Below, in pieces: positions 27,339-37,255 of a stretch of 64,000 nucleotides of DNA (positions within the stretch are counted from its first letter, which is position 1; the number at the start of each line of letters is the position of its first letter). The notes under the pieces were generated by a model. The model was not told where the DNA came from. It worked only from the letters and a program-made list of their open reading frames with translations, and did no database searches. The position numbers were made by a program, and so were the translations under genes. This DNA is from Ampullaceana balthica (taxonomy: Eukaryota; Mollusca; Gastropoda; Lymnaeidae): contig CALYLW010000010.1 in assembly GCA_944989445.1 (NCBI GenBank), positions 3,511,270 through 3,575,269 of the forward strand, written 5' to 3'.

Positions 27339-29372
27339 ATGGCAACTCAAAGCCGCTCGTCACTGGTGATAAATGGCATGTCATGGGCACAGATGGAGAG
27401 CGAGTTGTGCCGTCTGGCAACATTCCGCCTCTTCCCAGTTAACTCAGCTGTTTTCACCACATCCCTGGCACGATCCGGATTTGTTTACATTGGAAACGGA
27501 ACGTCGGATACAGTAGTCTGCTTCTATTGCAGGACAGAGAAATCGAATTGGCGAATTGGGCAAGACATCGAAGCGGCGCACCGTGCTTCCTGCGACAGAC
27601 GGCTGGGGACTGAAGATGTGCGTATCAATACGCCAGCCTTGCAACGCCCTGGAGAAAATAGAGACCGATCCCTTCGAGCGCAAGCCAGGATTTCTTATGG
27701 AGATGTTAGCCCCGAGTCGTTTTCGACGACAACTAACGAGCGATTCGCGTTGGAATCGGAGACAAACTTCGTGTCATTGGATGCTGAGATAGGGATACTT
27801 AGAGATCAGCTGTTAAGAAACAGTGAACCATTTATGAGACTCATACGGCGAGATACATCAGCGAGATCCACTGAAGTGGGTGACCGGAGCGACCCAGAGA
27901 TATGTCTCAATACATTAGACGAAACGACACATGGTGGTAATGTTATAGACCATCCATCGGTTGATACCGACAGAGAGTTTATACCTTTTGGTGCAAACAG
28001 GGTGGCTATACCTTTTGGTGCAAACAGAGAGTCTATACCTTTTGGTGCAAACAGAGAGTCCACACGTTTTCATACAATAAGAGGGTCAATACCTTTTGAT
28101 ACCGATGAAGAAACTCAAGATTTTGAATCCAAAAGAGGCACTACATGTGTTGGCATCATTATGGCCCCTTCACCTACCAATGAACGAACTCATCCTGTTG
28201 ATGCCTATAAACGAGATACACCTGTTGGAACCGTGATCGATGCCACACCTGTATTGATTGGTGGAAACGCTTTACTTGCTGATATGAAACCTGCTGTCAC
28301 AAAGTTCGCCGACACCTCTCTTGCTTACGTCTCACCTGCGGTGACTTTACCTGTCGACACCCCACCTGCTGAGACTGCACCTGTTGACAACTCACCTGCG
28401 GAGACTTTGACTGTTGACAACTCACCTGCGGAGAATTTAACTGTTGACATCTCACCTGCGGGGACTTTACCTGTCGACACATCACCTGCTGAGACTGTAC
28501 CTGTTGACACCTCACCTGCCGAGACTTTACCTGTCGACACCTCACCTGCTGAGACTGTACCCGTGGACACTTCACCTGCTGAGACTGTACCCGTGGACAC
28601 CTCACCTACGGAGACTTTACCTGTCGACACCTCACCTACGGAGACTTTACCTGTCGACACCTCACCTACGGAGACTTTACCTGTCGACACCTCACCTGCC
28701 GAGACTGTACCCGTGGACACCTCACCTGCTGAGACTGTACCCGTGGACACCTCACCTGCTGAGACTGTACCCGTGGACACCTCACCTGCTGAGACTGTAT
28801 CCGTGGACACCTCACCTGCTGAGACTTTACCTGTTGGCAACACACCCCTGGACAGCCCACCAGCTGCCGTCATCGAAAAGATTCCTTCTTCTGGAACCAG
28901 TAGCCGAGCAACAAAGCAGTTTACAATGTCTTGCGGCGAGCTGTCTTCCATTTCTGAAAACCGTGACAGTGTCTCGTTAAATGGAGACCCTCCTAGATCA
29001 ACACCTCGAGTGGAAGAAATTTGTCCACACCACGAGAATGAGTCGAGGGATCGTGTACCTCACTATGCCTCCAGCAGACGACTTGCTGCAAATGACGTAA
29101 GGGAAGGAGCTATAAATAGTTCATCCACACAGCAACGCCCAACCGAGCCGAACACGCGTGCTACTGTGCCCCTAAACTCAGAGAATTGTCTTAGGAAAAG
29201 GTCAAACATAACGAGGCTCTTGGATGAAAGGCCCAAGTCGTGCATTTCACGGTTCACTGACAGCCAGGAGGTGTGTCGACCAGCGGAGCAGACCGCCCCG
29301 GAAATCGATGGTGTACTTTCACAATCTTCTGGGTTGAAGATAAGATTTTTTAGGTCAGTCTCCTCCAGTTAG
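27339..29372 (+). CDS. BIR-like zinc-finger protein with a long Thr/Pro/Ser repeat tract (677 aa)
   Basis: A single uninterrupted frame. Residues 25-85 form a BIR-like (inhibitor-of-apoptosis) domain: R-L-A-T-F-R, L-A-R-S-G-F-V-Y-I-G, then Cys61, Cys64, Trp71, His81 and Cys85. Spacing is C-x2-C-x16-H-x3-C; classical BIR has H-x6-C. Residues about 165-175 contain F-M-R-L-I-R-R-D, similar to the neighbour gene. A nine-residue PFGANRESI repeat (x3) lies near 213-245. Residues about 330-505 are about 17 copies of a ten-residue PVDTSPAETV repeat. No RING or CARD is seen. A TTGTCTGTGCAG acceptor at 27302-27313 with an open frame to the ATG suggests an upstream exon. Function is unknown; IAP relatives bind proteins through BIR domains. 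Confidence 0.75.
   Translation: MATQSRSSLVINGMSWAQMESELCRLATFRLFPVNSAVFTTSLARSGFVYIGNGTSDTVVCFYCRTEKSNWRIGQDIEAAHRASCDRRLGTEDVRINTPALQRPGENRDRSLRAQARISYGDVSPESFSTTTNERFALESETNFVSLDAEIGILRDQLLRNSEPFMRLIRRDTSARSTEVGDRSDPEICLNTLDETTHGGNVIDHPSVDTDREFIPFGANRVAIPFGANRESIPFGANRESTRFHTIRGSIPFDTDEETQDFESKRGTTCVGIIMAPSPTNERTHPVDAYKRDTPVGTVIDATPVLIGGNALLADMKPAVTKFADTSLAYVSPAVTLPVDTPPAETAPVDNSPAETLTVDNSPAENLTVDISPAGTLPVDTSPAETVPVDTSPAETLPVDTSPAETVPVDTSPAETVPVDTSPTETLPVDTSPTETLPVDTSPTETLPVDTSPAETVPVDTSPAETVPVDTSPAETVPVDTSPAETVSVDTSPAETLPVGNTPLDSPPAAVIEKIPSSGTSSRATKQFTMSCGELSSISENRDSVSLNGDPPRSTPRVEEICPHHENESRDRVPHYASSRRLAANDVREGAINSSSTQQRPTEPNTRATVPLNSENCLRKRSNITRLLDERPKSCISRFTDSQEVCRPAEQTAPEIDGVLSQSSGLKIRFFRSVSSS
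28330..28850 (+). repeat. 30-bp coding minisatellite (10-residue Thr/Pro/Ser repeat)
   Basis: About 17 units of ACCTGTCGACACCTCACCTG-type sequence keep the frame of the BIR-like gene. Codon-level variants (ACG/GCT/GCC for one position, TTA/GTA for another) occur in blocks, showing recent local duplication. Confidence 0.93.
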
Positions 29373-29467
29373 TCCGAGGATGTGTTGAACTAACGGCAGT
29401 CAGTAAACAATCAGATTAGTACTTTGAAGAGGGGTGGTAAAAAAAATCCTTTCAACACACATTTCAA

Positions 29468-29727
29468 CGCTCACTGGACTGTCGTACCGATGGTCACGGG
29501 TTGGAATCCGTGTAAAGGCAAGGGTTTGTTCCCGGGGCCTAGGGCGTCCCTGAGTCACCCCGCTCCGAATGGGTACCTAACACTACATGTAGTTAGGCGG
29601 CTGGGTAATGCGTGGAACCCACAACGCCGTGGTCTGTGAGCGCTGCATCACTTGCCAAACAGATCATCTGTCATGGTCTGTGGACGCAACTATCTTCTGC
29701 ATAGAAGGAGCGTCTGTATAGATAAGA
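29468..29727 (+). mobile_element. tRNA-derived SINE with LINE-like tail, 5'-truncated
   Basis: Nearly the same as 16701-16995 in opposite orientation, starting inside the tRNA part (A box missing). It has the GGGTTGGAATCCG B box, the GGCCTAGGGCGTCCCTGAGT core and the ATCTTCTGCATAGAAGGAGC tail ending in GATAAGA. It follows the stop of the BIR-like gene by about 100 bp. Confidence 0.88.
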
Positions 29728-29942
29728 CAATGCCTCTTGTAAATATGATTTGTCATTGTCACCCGATTTCCACTATTCGTATAATAACATTGCTGTCTGC
29801 TAAATCTTTTTTTTTAACGTGTGCAATGTAGATCCTTAAAGTCTAAGTGGTCCATTATTTTATGTAGTTGAAGTTCCTGTTGTCGGCGGTTTACTGCTGT
29901 CGAAGCTCTGGGCGATTGTCTTTAGTGTATCAATCAACTGGT

Positions 29943-30000
29943 ATCTTATCTCATCTGTTACAGCCGCTCCTTCTATACAGAAGATTATTGCGTCCTACTG
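29943..30000 (-). mobile_element. LINE 3'-tail fragment
   Basis: On the minus strand CGCAATAATCTTCTGTATAG and GGAGCGGCTGTAACAGATG followed by GATAAGATA match the 3' end of the LINE at 56200-56265. No coding part is attached. Confidence 0.75.
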
Positions 30001-30245
30001 GTTACTGGTGTCCAAAATCTAGGCGATTATGTGTATATGTATCATTTGATCAAAAATGGATCAGCTACAGCTCAAACCAAACGGCTGCTATGTGCAGGTG
30101 TATCATGGGAGACAACTCGTCAGACTATTTCAAATATTTGATCATAAATCAATTACATCTAAAAATGGCATTAAATGTAAATCAATTTTACATGACGAAC
30201 AAACTCTCCACTATATGCCTACGGCTTAAAGTGATTATTTTTTCA

Positions 30246-30655
30246 CCCGAGTACTTAGCTTTAAGGTACAACCTGAGTACTTAACTGTAAGGTACAACCT
30301 GAGTACTTTTAAGGTACAACCTGAGTACTGTAAGGTACAACCTGAGTACTGTAAGGTACAACCTGAGTACTGTAAGGTACAACCTTCGTACTGTAAGGTG
30401 CAACCTGCGTACTGTAAGGTGCAACCTGCGTACTGTAATGTACAACCTGAGTACTGTAAGGTACAACCTGAGTACTGTAAAGTAAAACCTGAGTACTGTA
30501 AGGTACAACCTGAGTACTGTAAGGTACAACCTGAGTACTGTAAAGTAAAACCTGAGTACTGTAAGGTACAACCTGAGTACTGTAAGGTACAACCTGAGTA
30601 CTGTAAAGTAAAACCTGAGTACTGTAAGGTACAACCTGAGTACTGTAAGGTACAA
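30246..30655. repeat. 21-bp minisatellite, about 19 copies
   Basis: The unit is GTACTGTAAGGTACAACCTGA with a few AAAGTAAAAC variants recurring every three units. Seven-codon periodicity keeps frames open on both strands, with no sign of a gene. Confidence 0.95.
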
Positions 30656-31509
30656 GCCTTGAATTTTAAAATGTATAAAAAATGTACAGATGATCGCCTT
30701 AATTTCAGAGTACAAGACTTGTTAATTATTTAAATTTATGCAAATTTACTTAAACACAAAAACATATAATTCACAAGCCAAAATCTGTGCAAAGATTTTA
30801 TTATCTCTTTTTTTTCCTTCTGAGACTTTTTGCATTTTAATCGGATATTTCCAAAATTATCTGGCATGCCAACATTCCTGCACAAATTATTGGTTATCGT
30901 GATTTTAATTCTATAAATGTGTGATAATGTCGCTTTTAAAGAGCCCCCCTCATATTTCAAGTTATGCCCGTGCTTTATTACTTCTACCTACATTTAATGT
31001 GTACGTTTTTTAGGATAAATACAACATAACAGGTAAATAAGTCATCGAACAGACCCGCCTAGGTTAAGTCCATCATAGTAAATCATAGCCAAGTGTAGTT
31101 CAAAGATTCCAAGTGCCAATAGCTAGTTAGGCAGAAATATTTGTGAAAGAAAGTTTAATAACAACCAATGTATGACTTTCAATATAATTGGAGTTGAAGT
31201 CTGTTTTTACCACATTTTTTGTGTGAATCAGGGGCGTATTAAAACATACCTGAGTTGTTTAAGGGGACTTCTTTATTTATCCTCCATGAATTCTAATTCT
31301 GTGAAACTGACGCGTGTTAGCAGTAACTTTATGTAAGAGATATACCAAAGTTTTTTGCGGAATTAGCCCGTTTGGCTTCCACCTTCCACAACACCCTTAT
31401 AGTATCTCAAACCCACCTACACACCAAACAACACCCCTTGCACTTGAAGTATAGAAGCACAATGTAATTTTTGCAAGTCCACTTATCGTGTTCTGTGTCA
31501 AGATCAGAG
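30656..31509. other. AT-rich stretch upstream of the second BIR-like gene
   Basis: No recognised gene or element; the promoter or first exon of the next gene may lie here. Confidence 0.4.
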
Positions 31510-31779
31510 ATGGATTCTCCTTACAACAATAAGCCGTCGGGCTCTGAGAACAAACCTACGCAACTAGAAACGTTTGGCACCGAAGATGGTGTTGGTAGCG
31601 AAGAGCTACAACAACACTCTTCTGGCAGCAACTTTAACCACGGTGATATTGACCGCGGTAACTTTGATCCCAATGTCATTGACAGTGATAACCTTGACCC
31701 ATGTCTCCGGGAAAGTGTTCAGGGTGATCAGAATTATATTTCAAGTGTCCAGCTGATTCGAAAACGAGGGCAGTTCTAA
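31510..31779 (+). CDS. 5' part of the second BIR-like gene, ending at a frameshift
   Basis: ATG at 31510 opens 89 codons rich in Asp, Asn, Ser and Glu (MDSPYNNKPSGSENK at the start) and stops at 31777-31779. The next long frame is already open from 31757, one base out of register, and reads similar hydrophilic sequence. The simplest reading is one gene interrupted by a single-base indel, real or from assembly. An alternative is a short intron. Confidence 0.5.
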   Translation: MDSPYNNKPSGSENKPTQLETFGTEDGVGSEELQQHSSGSNFNHGDIDRGNFDPNVIDSDNLDPCLRESVQGDQNYISSVQLIRKRGQF

Positions 31780-31789
31780 ATCTGAGTCC

Positions 31790-32884
31790 ATGGTATGTAC
31801 CAGTGAGGCATCCCTTGTCAGATCAAAACCATACACGTATTCTGCGTCATCAACCCCAGGCACAGCAATGTCCGCACCACCAACTCCAGGCACAGCAATG
31901 TCTGCACCATCAACCCCAGGCACAGCAATGTCTGCACCATTAACCCCGGGCACAGCAATGTCTGCACCATCAACCCCAGGCACAGCAATGTCTTCACCGT
32001 CAACCCCAGGCACAGCAATGTCTGCACCATCAACCCCAGGCACAGCAATGTCTGCACCATCAACCCCGGGCGCAGCAATGTCTGCACCATCAACCACAGG
32101 CACAGCAATGTCTGCAAAATCAACCCCAGGCACAACAATGCCTGCAACATCAACCCCAGGCACAGCACCGTTTTCAGTTTCTCAAAAACAACAGAAAATC
32201 TTGAACAGCGAACCTAAGAGACAATCAACTCACAGTTTCACATTGGTGGCTCTGTGCGGGGACAAACTCCGGGAGCTGATTTACATTTCAAAATTTTCTG
32301 AGTCCCCTAAAACCATATTAACCGAAGGAGACATTCCCAAGCTTGGCAAGATCTGCCACGATCGTATCAAGAGTGCGATTAACAACCCTGAAAAACACGT
32401 CGCGAGACTGATCAAACGTGATCCCGGACTTTCTCGCCGCGTTCGAGACAAACTGACGCAGTTCAGCCTCGGAGGCTCCTCGAATCTGAGAGGCATGTGC
32501 GGCAAGCAATTTCTCGACTACATTCTAAACTTCGACATTCATCTCCAGAGCCTCTACGCTCAGAGCCAGATACAACAGGTTTACACGGCCCTGATAGGGC
32601 CACACCCGCCTGATTTCAGTGTTCACCCCAACCAAGTGAATGACGTACCCTGGGGGGAGTTTCACGATTGCCAGAAGCGCCTGGCGACTTATCTGCTTTA
32701 CCCGCCCAACGCGGCTCAACGGCCGATTATTTTGGCCAGGTCCGGGTTCGTGTACATCGGTCAGCCCCATTCGGACAGCGTCATTTGTTACTACTGCAAT
32801 CGGATCAAATCGAGGTGGTTGCCTGGAGATTGTGCCAGTCTTCAGCACCGGCCAGACTGCATTCGGTTCAACAAACCGTTGTAA
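31790..32884 (+). CDS. BIR-like zinc-finger protein with Thr/Pro/Ala repeats, C-terminal BIR (364 aa)
   Basis: Residues about 22-125 are about 11-12 copies of a ten-residue STPGTAMSAP repeat. Residues about 140-290 form a globular-looking region with H-V-A-R-L-I-K-R-D and charged helices. Residues about 285-360 form the BIR-like domain: L-A-R-S-G-F-V-Y-I-G, Cys333, Cys336, Trp343, His353 and Cys357, with the same C-x2-C-x16-H-x3-C spacing as the upstream gene. The order is the reverse of the first gene, where BIR is N-terminal. The stop follows seven residues after the last ligand, and the 3' end is repeated downstream. No RING, CARD or membrane span. ATG at 31790 is the first in this frame, but the frame is open to 31757. 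Confidence 0.72.
   Translation: MVCTSEASLVRSKPYTYSASSTPGTAMSAPPTPGTAMSAPSTPGTAMSAPLTPGTAMSAPSTPGTAMSSPSTPGTAMSAPSTPGTAMSAPSTPGAAMSAPSTTGTAMSAKSTPGTTMPATSTPGTAPFSVSQKQQKILNSEPKRQSTHSFTLVALCGDKLRELIYISKFSESPKTILTEGDIPKLGKICHDRIKSAINNPEKHVARLIKRDPGLSRRVRDKLTQFSLGGSSNLRGMCGKQFLDYILNFDIHLQSLYAQSQIQQVYTALIGPHPPDFSVHPNQVNDVPWGEFHDCQKRLATYLLYPPNAAQRPIILARSGFVYIGQPHSDSVICYYCNRIKSRWLPGDCASLQHRPDCIRFNKPL
31850..32166 (+). repeat. 30-bp coding minisatellite (STPGTAMSAP)
   Basis: About 11 units of CCAGGCACAGCAATGTCTGC-type sequence, exact period 30. Also open on the minus strand, without meaning. Confidence 0.93.
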
Positions 32885-33178
32885 TAATCGAATGCTGATC
32901 AAATCGAGATGGTTGCCTGGAGATTGTGTCAGTCTTCAGCACCGGCCAGACTGCATTAAGTTCAACAAACCGTTGTAATAATCGAATGCTGATCAAATCG
33001 ATATGGTTGCCTGCAGATTGTGTCAGTCTTCAGCACCGGCCAGACTGCATTCAGTTCAACAAACCGTTGTAATAATCGAATGCTGATCAAATCGAAATGG
33101 TTGCCTGCAGATTGTGTCAGTCTTCAGCACCGGCCAGACTGCATTCAGTTCGAACAACCGTTGCAATAATCGAATGCT
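32803..33178 (+). repeat. 94-bp tandem duplication (x4) of the 3' end of the BIR-like gene
   Basis: GATCAAATCG starts units at 32803, 32897, 32991 and 33085. The first unit encodes the W-L-P-G-D through H-R-P-D-C part and the stop; later ones are 3' copies. Since 94 is not a multiple of three they cannot extend the frame. Confidence 0.93.
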
Positions 33179-33440
33179 GATATCGTTAGCTAAGTGCGGT
33201 GAACGTCTTTTCACGCGCTTATCATTGGATATCGTACCTGTCGATGCTGTGTTTCTTAGTAGAAGAAAATCGATATTGATTTATTCTATTGGAAAAAAAA
33301 GGATTTCAAAAAGTCAAATAAAATTAAGGCATACAAATAATGCAGCAGGGATGATGACACTAAATGCGATACCATGTGGAGTCGGTGAGCACAAAATCTT
33401 GTCATATTTTAATATCCGTATTCGTATCTGCTATTTAGGA

Positions 33441-33739
33441 CAGTGCTTCGCAAACTTTTTAGTATGGCGGAGCGGCAGCAATTTTTCCATAGCACCAGGG
33501 ACCGGCAAACTGTTTTCCCTGCACTGACGTGGTAGCAAATGTAATTTATTGTATTCTACTTCCTTCATTTATGTACTCATTGCCGAAAGTGTGACATTTT
33601 GTATATGCTTAGTATTAAAGGTTGCAAATGGGGGATTATAATTATATTTTTCTGTCCTTTATTGACAAATTCTGAGGACCGGCGACGGATGGCCCACGGA
33701 CCGGCACCGGTCCGCGGACCACCACTATGAGAAGCACTG
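33441..33739. mobile_element. hAT MITE, 299 bp, perfect boundaries
   Basis: CAGTGCTTC at 33441 and GAAGCACTG ending at 33739 are inverted; ATTTAGGA (8 bp) flanks both sides (33433-33440 and 33740-33747). The right part is G+C-rich (GACCGGCACCGGTCCGCGG). It is non-coding. Confidence 0.92.
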
Positions 33740-33944
33740 ATTTAGGAGAGTATTGCCGTACTATGACACATGCTTTGCCATTAATAGATTTTTTATATAG
33801 TTTGTTATTATGAAAGTGAAAGGACACCTGTGTCATCTTTCTAATGTGTTAACTGGTACAATTTTAACAAAATAAATATTTTTAAAATATTATTAAAGCT
33901 CCCTTAACAATGTCACATGTTTTAATGAAATGTGTAGAACTTAC

Positions 33945-34073
33945 TGTGGTGTACAGAGCCATGCGCCCAAATCTCAGATAAGAGGTCTGGTCATGATAAG
34001 AGATAACATCTTTGGTGAAAGGCTTTTTATCCGCATTATTATCATTGGGGTGTAGTTTTAAACGAAATCCCAA
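33945..34073 (-). pseudogene. Possible orphan exon or exon relic
   Basis: The minus strand reads about 43 codons of well-balanced composition (KPFTKDVISYHDQTSYLRFG) ending at a consensus GTAAGT donor after 33945. In-frame TAA lies directly upstream at about 34076, and I see no acceptor in between. I do not recognise the protein. It may be a decayed exon or chance. Confidence 0.25.
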
Positions 34074-34084
34074 TTACAAATAGT

Positions 34085-34475
34085 ACCAGCTATAAAGTAT
34101 AGTTTTAGACCAAAGGCCTATTCCAGTATTATAGCTATAAAGTATAGTTTTAGACCAAAGGCCTATTCCAGTATTATAGCTATGAAGTTTAGTTTTAGAC
34201 CAAAGGCCTATTGCCAGTAGTAGGCCTACCAGCTTAAGATGTAGTTTTAGACCAAAGGCATATTGCCAGTAGTAGGCCTACCAGCTTGAGATGTAGTTTT
34301 AGACCAAAGGCATATTGCCAGTAGTAGGCCTACCAGCTTGAGATGTAGTTTTAGACCAAAGGCCTATTCCAGTATTATAGCTATGAAGTGTAGTTTTAGG
34401 CCAAAGGTATATTGCCAGTAGTAGGCCTACCAGCTTGAGATGTAGTTTTAGACCAAAGGCTTCTTGCAAATAGCA
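34085..34475. repeat. 60-67-bp tandem repeat, about seven copies
   Basis: Units share GTAGTTTTAGACCAAAGGC and either CCAGTATTATAGCTATGAAG or CCAGTAGTAGGCCTACCAGC, so two subtypes are interleaved. Confidence 0.9.
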
Positions 34476-35016
34476 TGAGACATAATGTGTAGTCGGTCAC
34501 TAAGGGGCATGTGCCGCATAGGGTGATAGCTCCCTCAGTGACGCGTTTGGACAGAATAGATATAGAGCTAAACTCCTGGATGTGACTTTCATTTCTCTCT
34601 AATCTCTAGCATGAAGATAAAAAAAATTTTTATAGAAAGCCTCAGTTCTAGAGGTGGTATGTATGAGCAAAGAATGAAATTATCCCGTAACATGGAATTG
34701 ATGCCTTGAAAACGTGAAAATCTTTACCTGAGTGTGACCTCTGACATCCAACAAGGTGCTTAAAAAAGCGTGTGTAATTATACAAAGGCATTAGTTTAAA
34801 TTTAATATTTGTGCAATTAAATCTAAAGTCATTTATATTTAACGTATTTGAGAACGTTTAAAATTTCTATTTGATATGTTTATGAAATGATGACCATTCT
34901 GAGACCTTTCCTTACCGGTATTTATTTTTGTATTCATCATTTTATCTAGGAATTTCATCATGTTTATGTTAGAATGTGAAATATGGATGGTGATAATCTG
35001 TGTGATATTTTTCTGT
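34476..35016. other. Stretch without recognised genes
   Basis: Nothing supported. A TAAGGGGC-like piece near 34502 resembles the edges of G+C-rich MITEs but has no partner. Confidence 0.35.
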
Positions 35017-36424
35017 ACAAAATGAGATATATATTTATATACATTTTATTGACGATTCTGTGTTGAAGTAAATAAATGAGATATATATTTATATACATTT
35101 TATTGACGATTCTGTGTTGAAGTAAATAAATGAGATATATATTTATATACATTTTATTGACGATTCTGTGTTGAAGTAAATAAATGAGATATATATTTAT
35201 ATACATTTTATTGACGATTCTGTGTTGAAGTAAATAAATGAGATATATATTTATATACATTTTATTGACGATTCTGTGTTGAAGTAAATAAATGAGATAT
35301 ATATTTATATACATTTTATTGACGATTCTGTGTTGAAGTAAATAAATGAGATATATATTTATATACATTTTATTGACGATTCTGTGTTGAAGTAAATAAA
35401 TGAGATATATATTTATATACATTTTATTGACGATTATGTGTTGAAGTAAATAAATGAGATATATATTTATATACATTTTATTGACGATTCTGTGTTGAAG
35501 TAAATAAATGAGATATATATTTATATACATTTTATTGACGATTCTGTGTTGAAGTAAATAAATGAGATATATATTTATATACATTTTATTGACGATTCTG
35601 TGTTGAAGTAAATAAATGAGATATATATTTATATACATTTTATTGACGATTCTGTGTTGAAGTAAATAAATGAGATATATATTTATATACATTTTATTGA
35701 CGATTCTGTGTTGAAGTAAATAAATGAGATATATATTTATATACATTTTATTGACGATTCTGTGTTGAAGTAAATAAATGAGATATATATTTATATACAT
35801 TTTATTGACGATTCTGTGTTGAAGTAAATAAATGAGATATATATTTATATACATTTTATTGACGATTATGTGTTGAAGTAAATAAATGAGATATATATTT
35901 ATATACATTTTATTGACGATTATGTGTTGAAGTAAATAAATGAGATATATATTTATATACATTTTATTGACGATTATGTGTTGAAGTAAATAAATGAGAT
36001 ATATATTTATATACATTTTATTGACGATTATGTGTTGAAGTAAATAAATGAGATATATATTTATATACATTTTATTGACGATTATGTGTTGAAGTAAATA
36101 AATGAGATATATATTTATATACATTTTATTGACGATTATGTGTTGAAGTAAATAAATGAGATATATATTTATATACATTTTATTGACGATTATGTGTTGA
36201 AGTAAATAAATGAGATATATATTTATATACATTTTATTGACGATTATGTGTTGAAGTAAATAAATGAGATATATATTTATATACATTTTATTGACGATTA
36301 TGTGTTGAAGTAAATAAATGAGATATATATTTATATACATTTTATTGACGATTCTGTGTTGAAGTAAATAAATGAGATATATATTTATATACATTTTATT
36401 GACGATTCTGTGTTGAAGTAAATA
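35017..36424. repeat. 54-bp minisatellite, about 26 copies
   Basis: The unit carries GAGATATATATTTATATACA and GACGATTCTGTGTTGAAG, almost identical between copies. One C/A position (GATTCTG or GATTATG) marks blocks: seven C, one A, seven C, nine A, then C again. The minus strand has a 476-codon frame of MYINIYLIYLLQHRIVNK units. This follows from the 18-codon period and I do not call it a gene. Confidence 0.96.
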
Positions 36425-36476
36425 TTATTGTACGACGTAAACGTGAATGTGTTTCCCCCCAATACCCAACTCCTAA

Positions 36477-36741
36477 GGGGCCGTCCTTAAAGTACGTCAC
36501 GCTCCAGAGGGGGGAGGGGGTGTGAGAAATTATGACCGTTTGTGACAGGGGGGAGGGGGTGGGTCCAGCCATGTGTGACGTCACGGTGTTTTATATTAAA
36601 TTTTAATTAGTTTGTTAAGGAAAAAATGATTTTTGTTCGAAAATGTGACGTACTTTGGGGGGGGGGTGTCTGAGATTTGTGACAGGGGGGGGGGAGTTAA
36701 AATTGGTCAAAAATAGCGTGACGTACTTTATGGACGGCCCC
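36477..36741. mobile_element. MITE with 28-bp inverted repeats and TAA duplication
   Basis: GGGGCCGTCCTTAAAGTACG at the left and the complement of GGGGCCGTCCATAAAGTACG at the right form inverted repeats; TAA flanks both (36474-36476 and 36742-36744). Inner G-runs and two further TGACGT motifs are present. TAA duplication fits PIF/Harbinger-like mobilisation. Confidence 0.82.
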
Positions 36742-36748
36742 TAAGGTA

Positions 36749-37106
36749 ACCCGTCAAATGAGCATCGACAAAAGAGCGCAGACGAAAGATCGCAGTCAAT
36801 GTGTCCTGTTTGTCTCATTGATGGACTACCTACGGGTATGGTCCACAAATTAGAAATATAAATGCAAATAAGGAGAACAATTTTATAGACTGAACTATCA
36901 CTCATTTTGAGAAATTTCATTTCAGTTGATAATCTAACTTTAGGCCTAACATGTAGAAACGTTTCATGTGTTATGAAATTGCGTTAAGATAATGGGGCTT
37001 CAGTTGATCTGTGATTATTGCCTTCTGATCTGAGTTAATTTTCTTGTTTCTATTTTAAAATATTTTTCCCTCTTTAGTTTGCGCTCTTTTGTCTGCGCTC
37101 CTTAAA
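36749..37106. mobile_element. Possible inverted-repeat element related to the ACCCGTCAAA family
   Basis: It starts ACCCGTCAAATGAGCATCGA with GACAAAAGAGCGCAGAC near the left end, and has the complement GCGCTCTTTTGTCTGCGCTC near 37080-37100. The start matches ACCCGTCAAA of the 18801 element. The right boundary is not certain. Confidence 0.45.
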
Positions 37107-37255
37107 AGGGTTTCCTAGCCCAACTAATTCTCTGTACTCAATGTTAATAAATACATTGAATACAGCTTTATGGCTTTATTTTGTACATTTTATAAAAATA
37201 AAATAATTTTAGAAAATTTTGATATTGAGAAGTCATTTAGTTATTTTTATGCAGG

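Noticed and set aside
34964..36394. 476-codon frame on the minus strand with an 18-residue hydrophobic repeat
   Set aside because: It follows directly from a stop-free 54-bp tandem repeat; no non-repeat coding sequence, splice or start context supports a gene.
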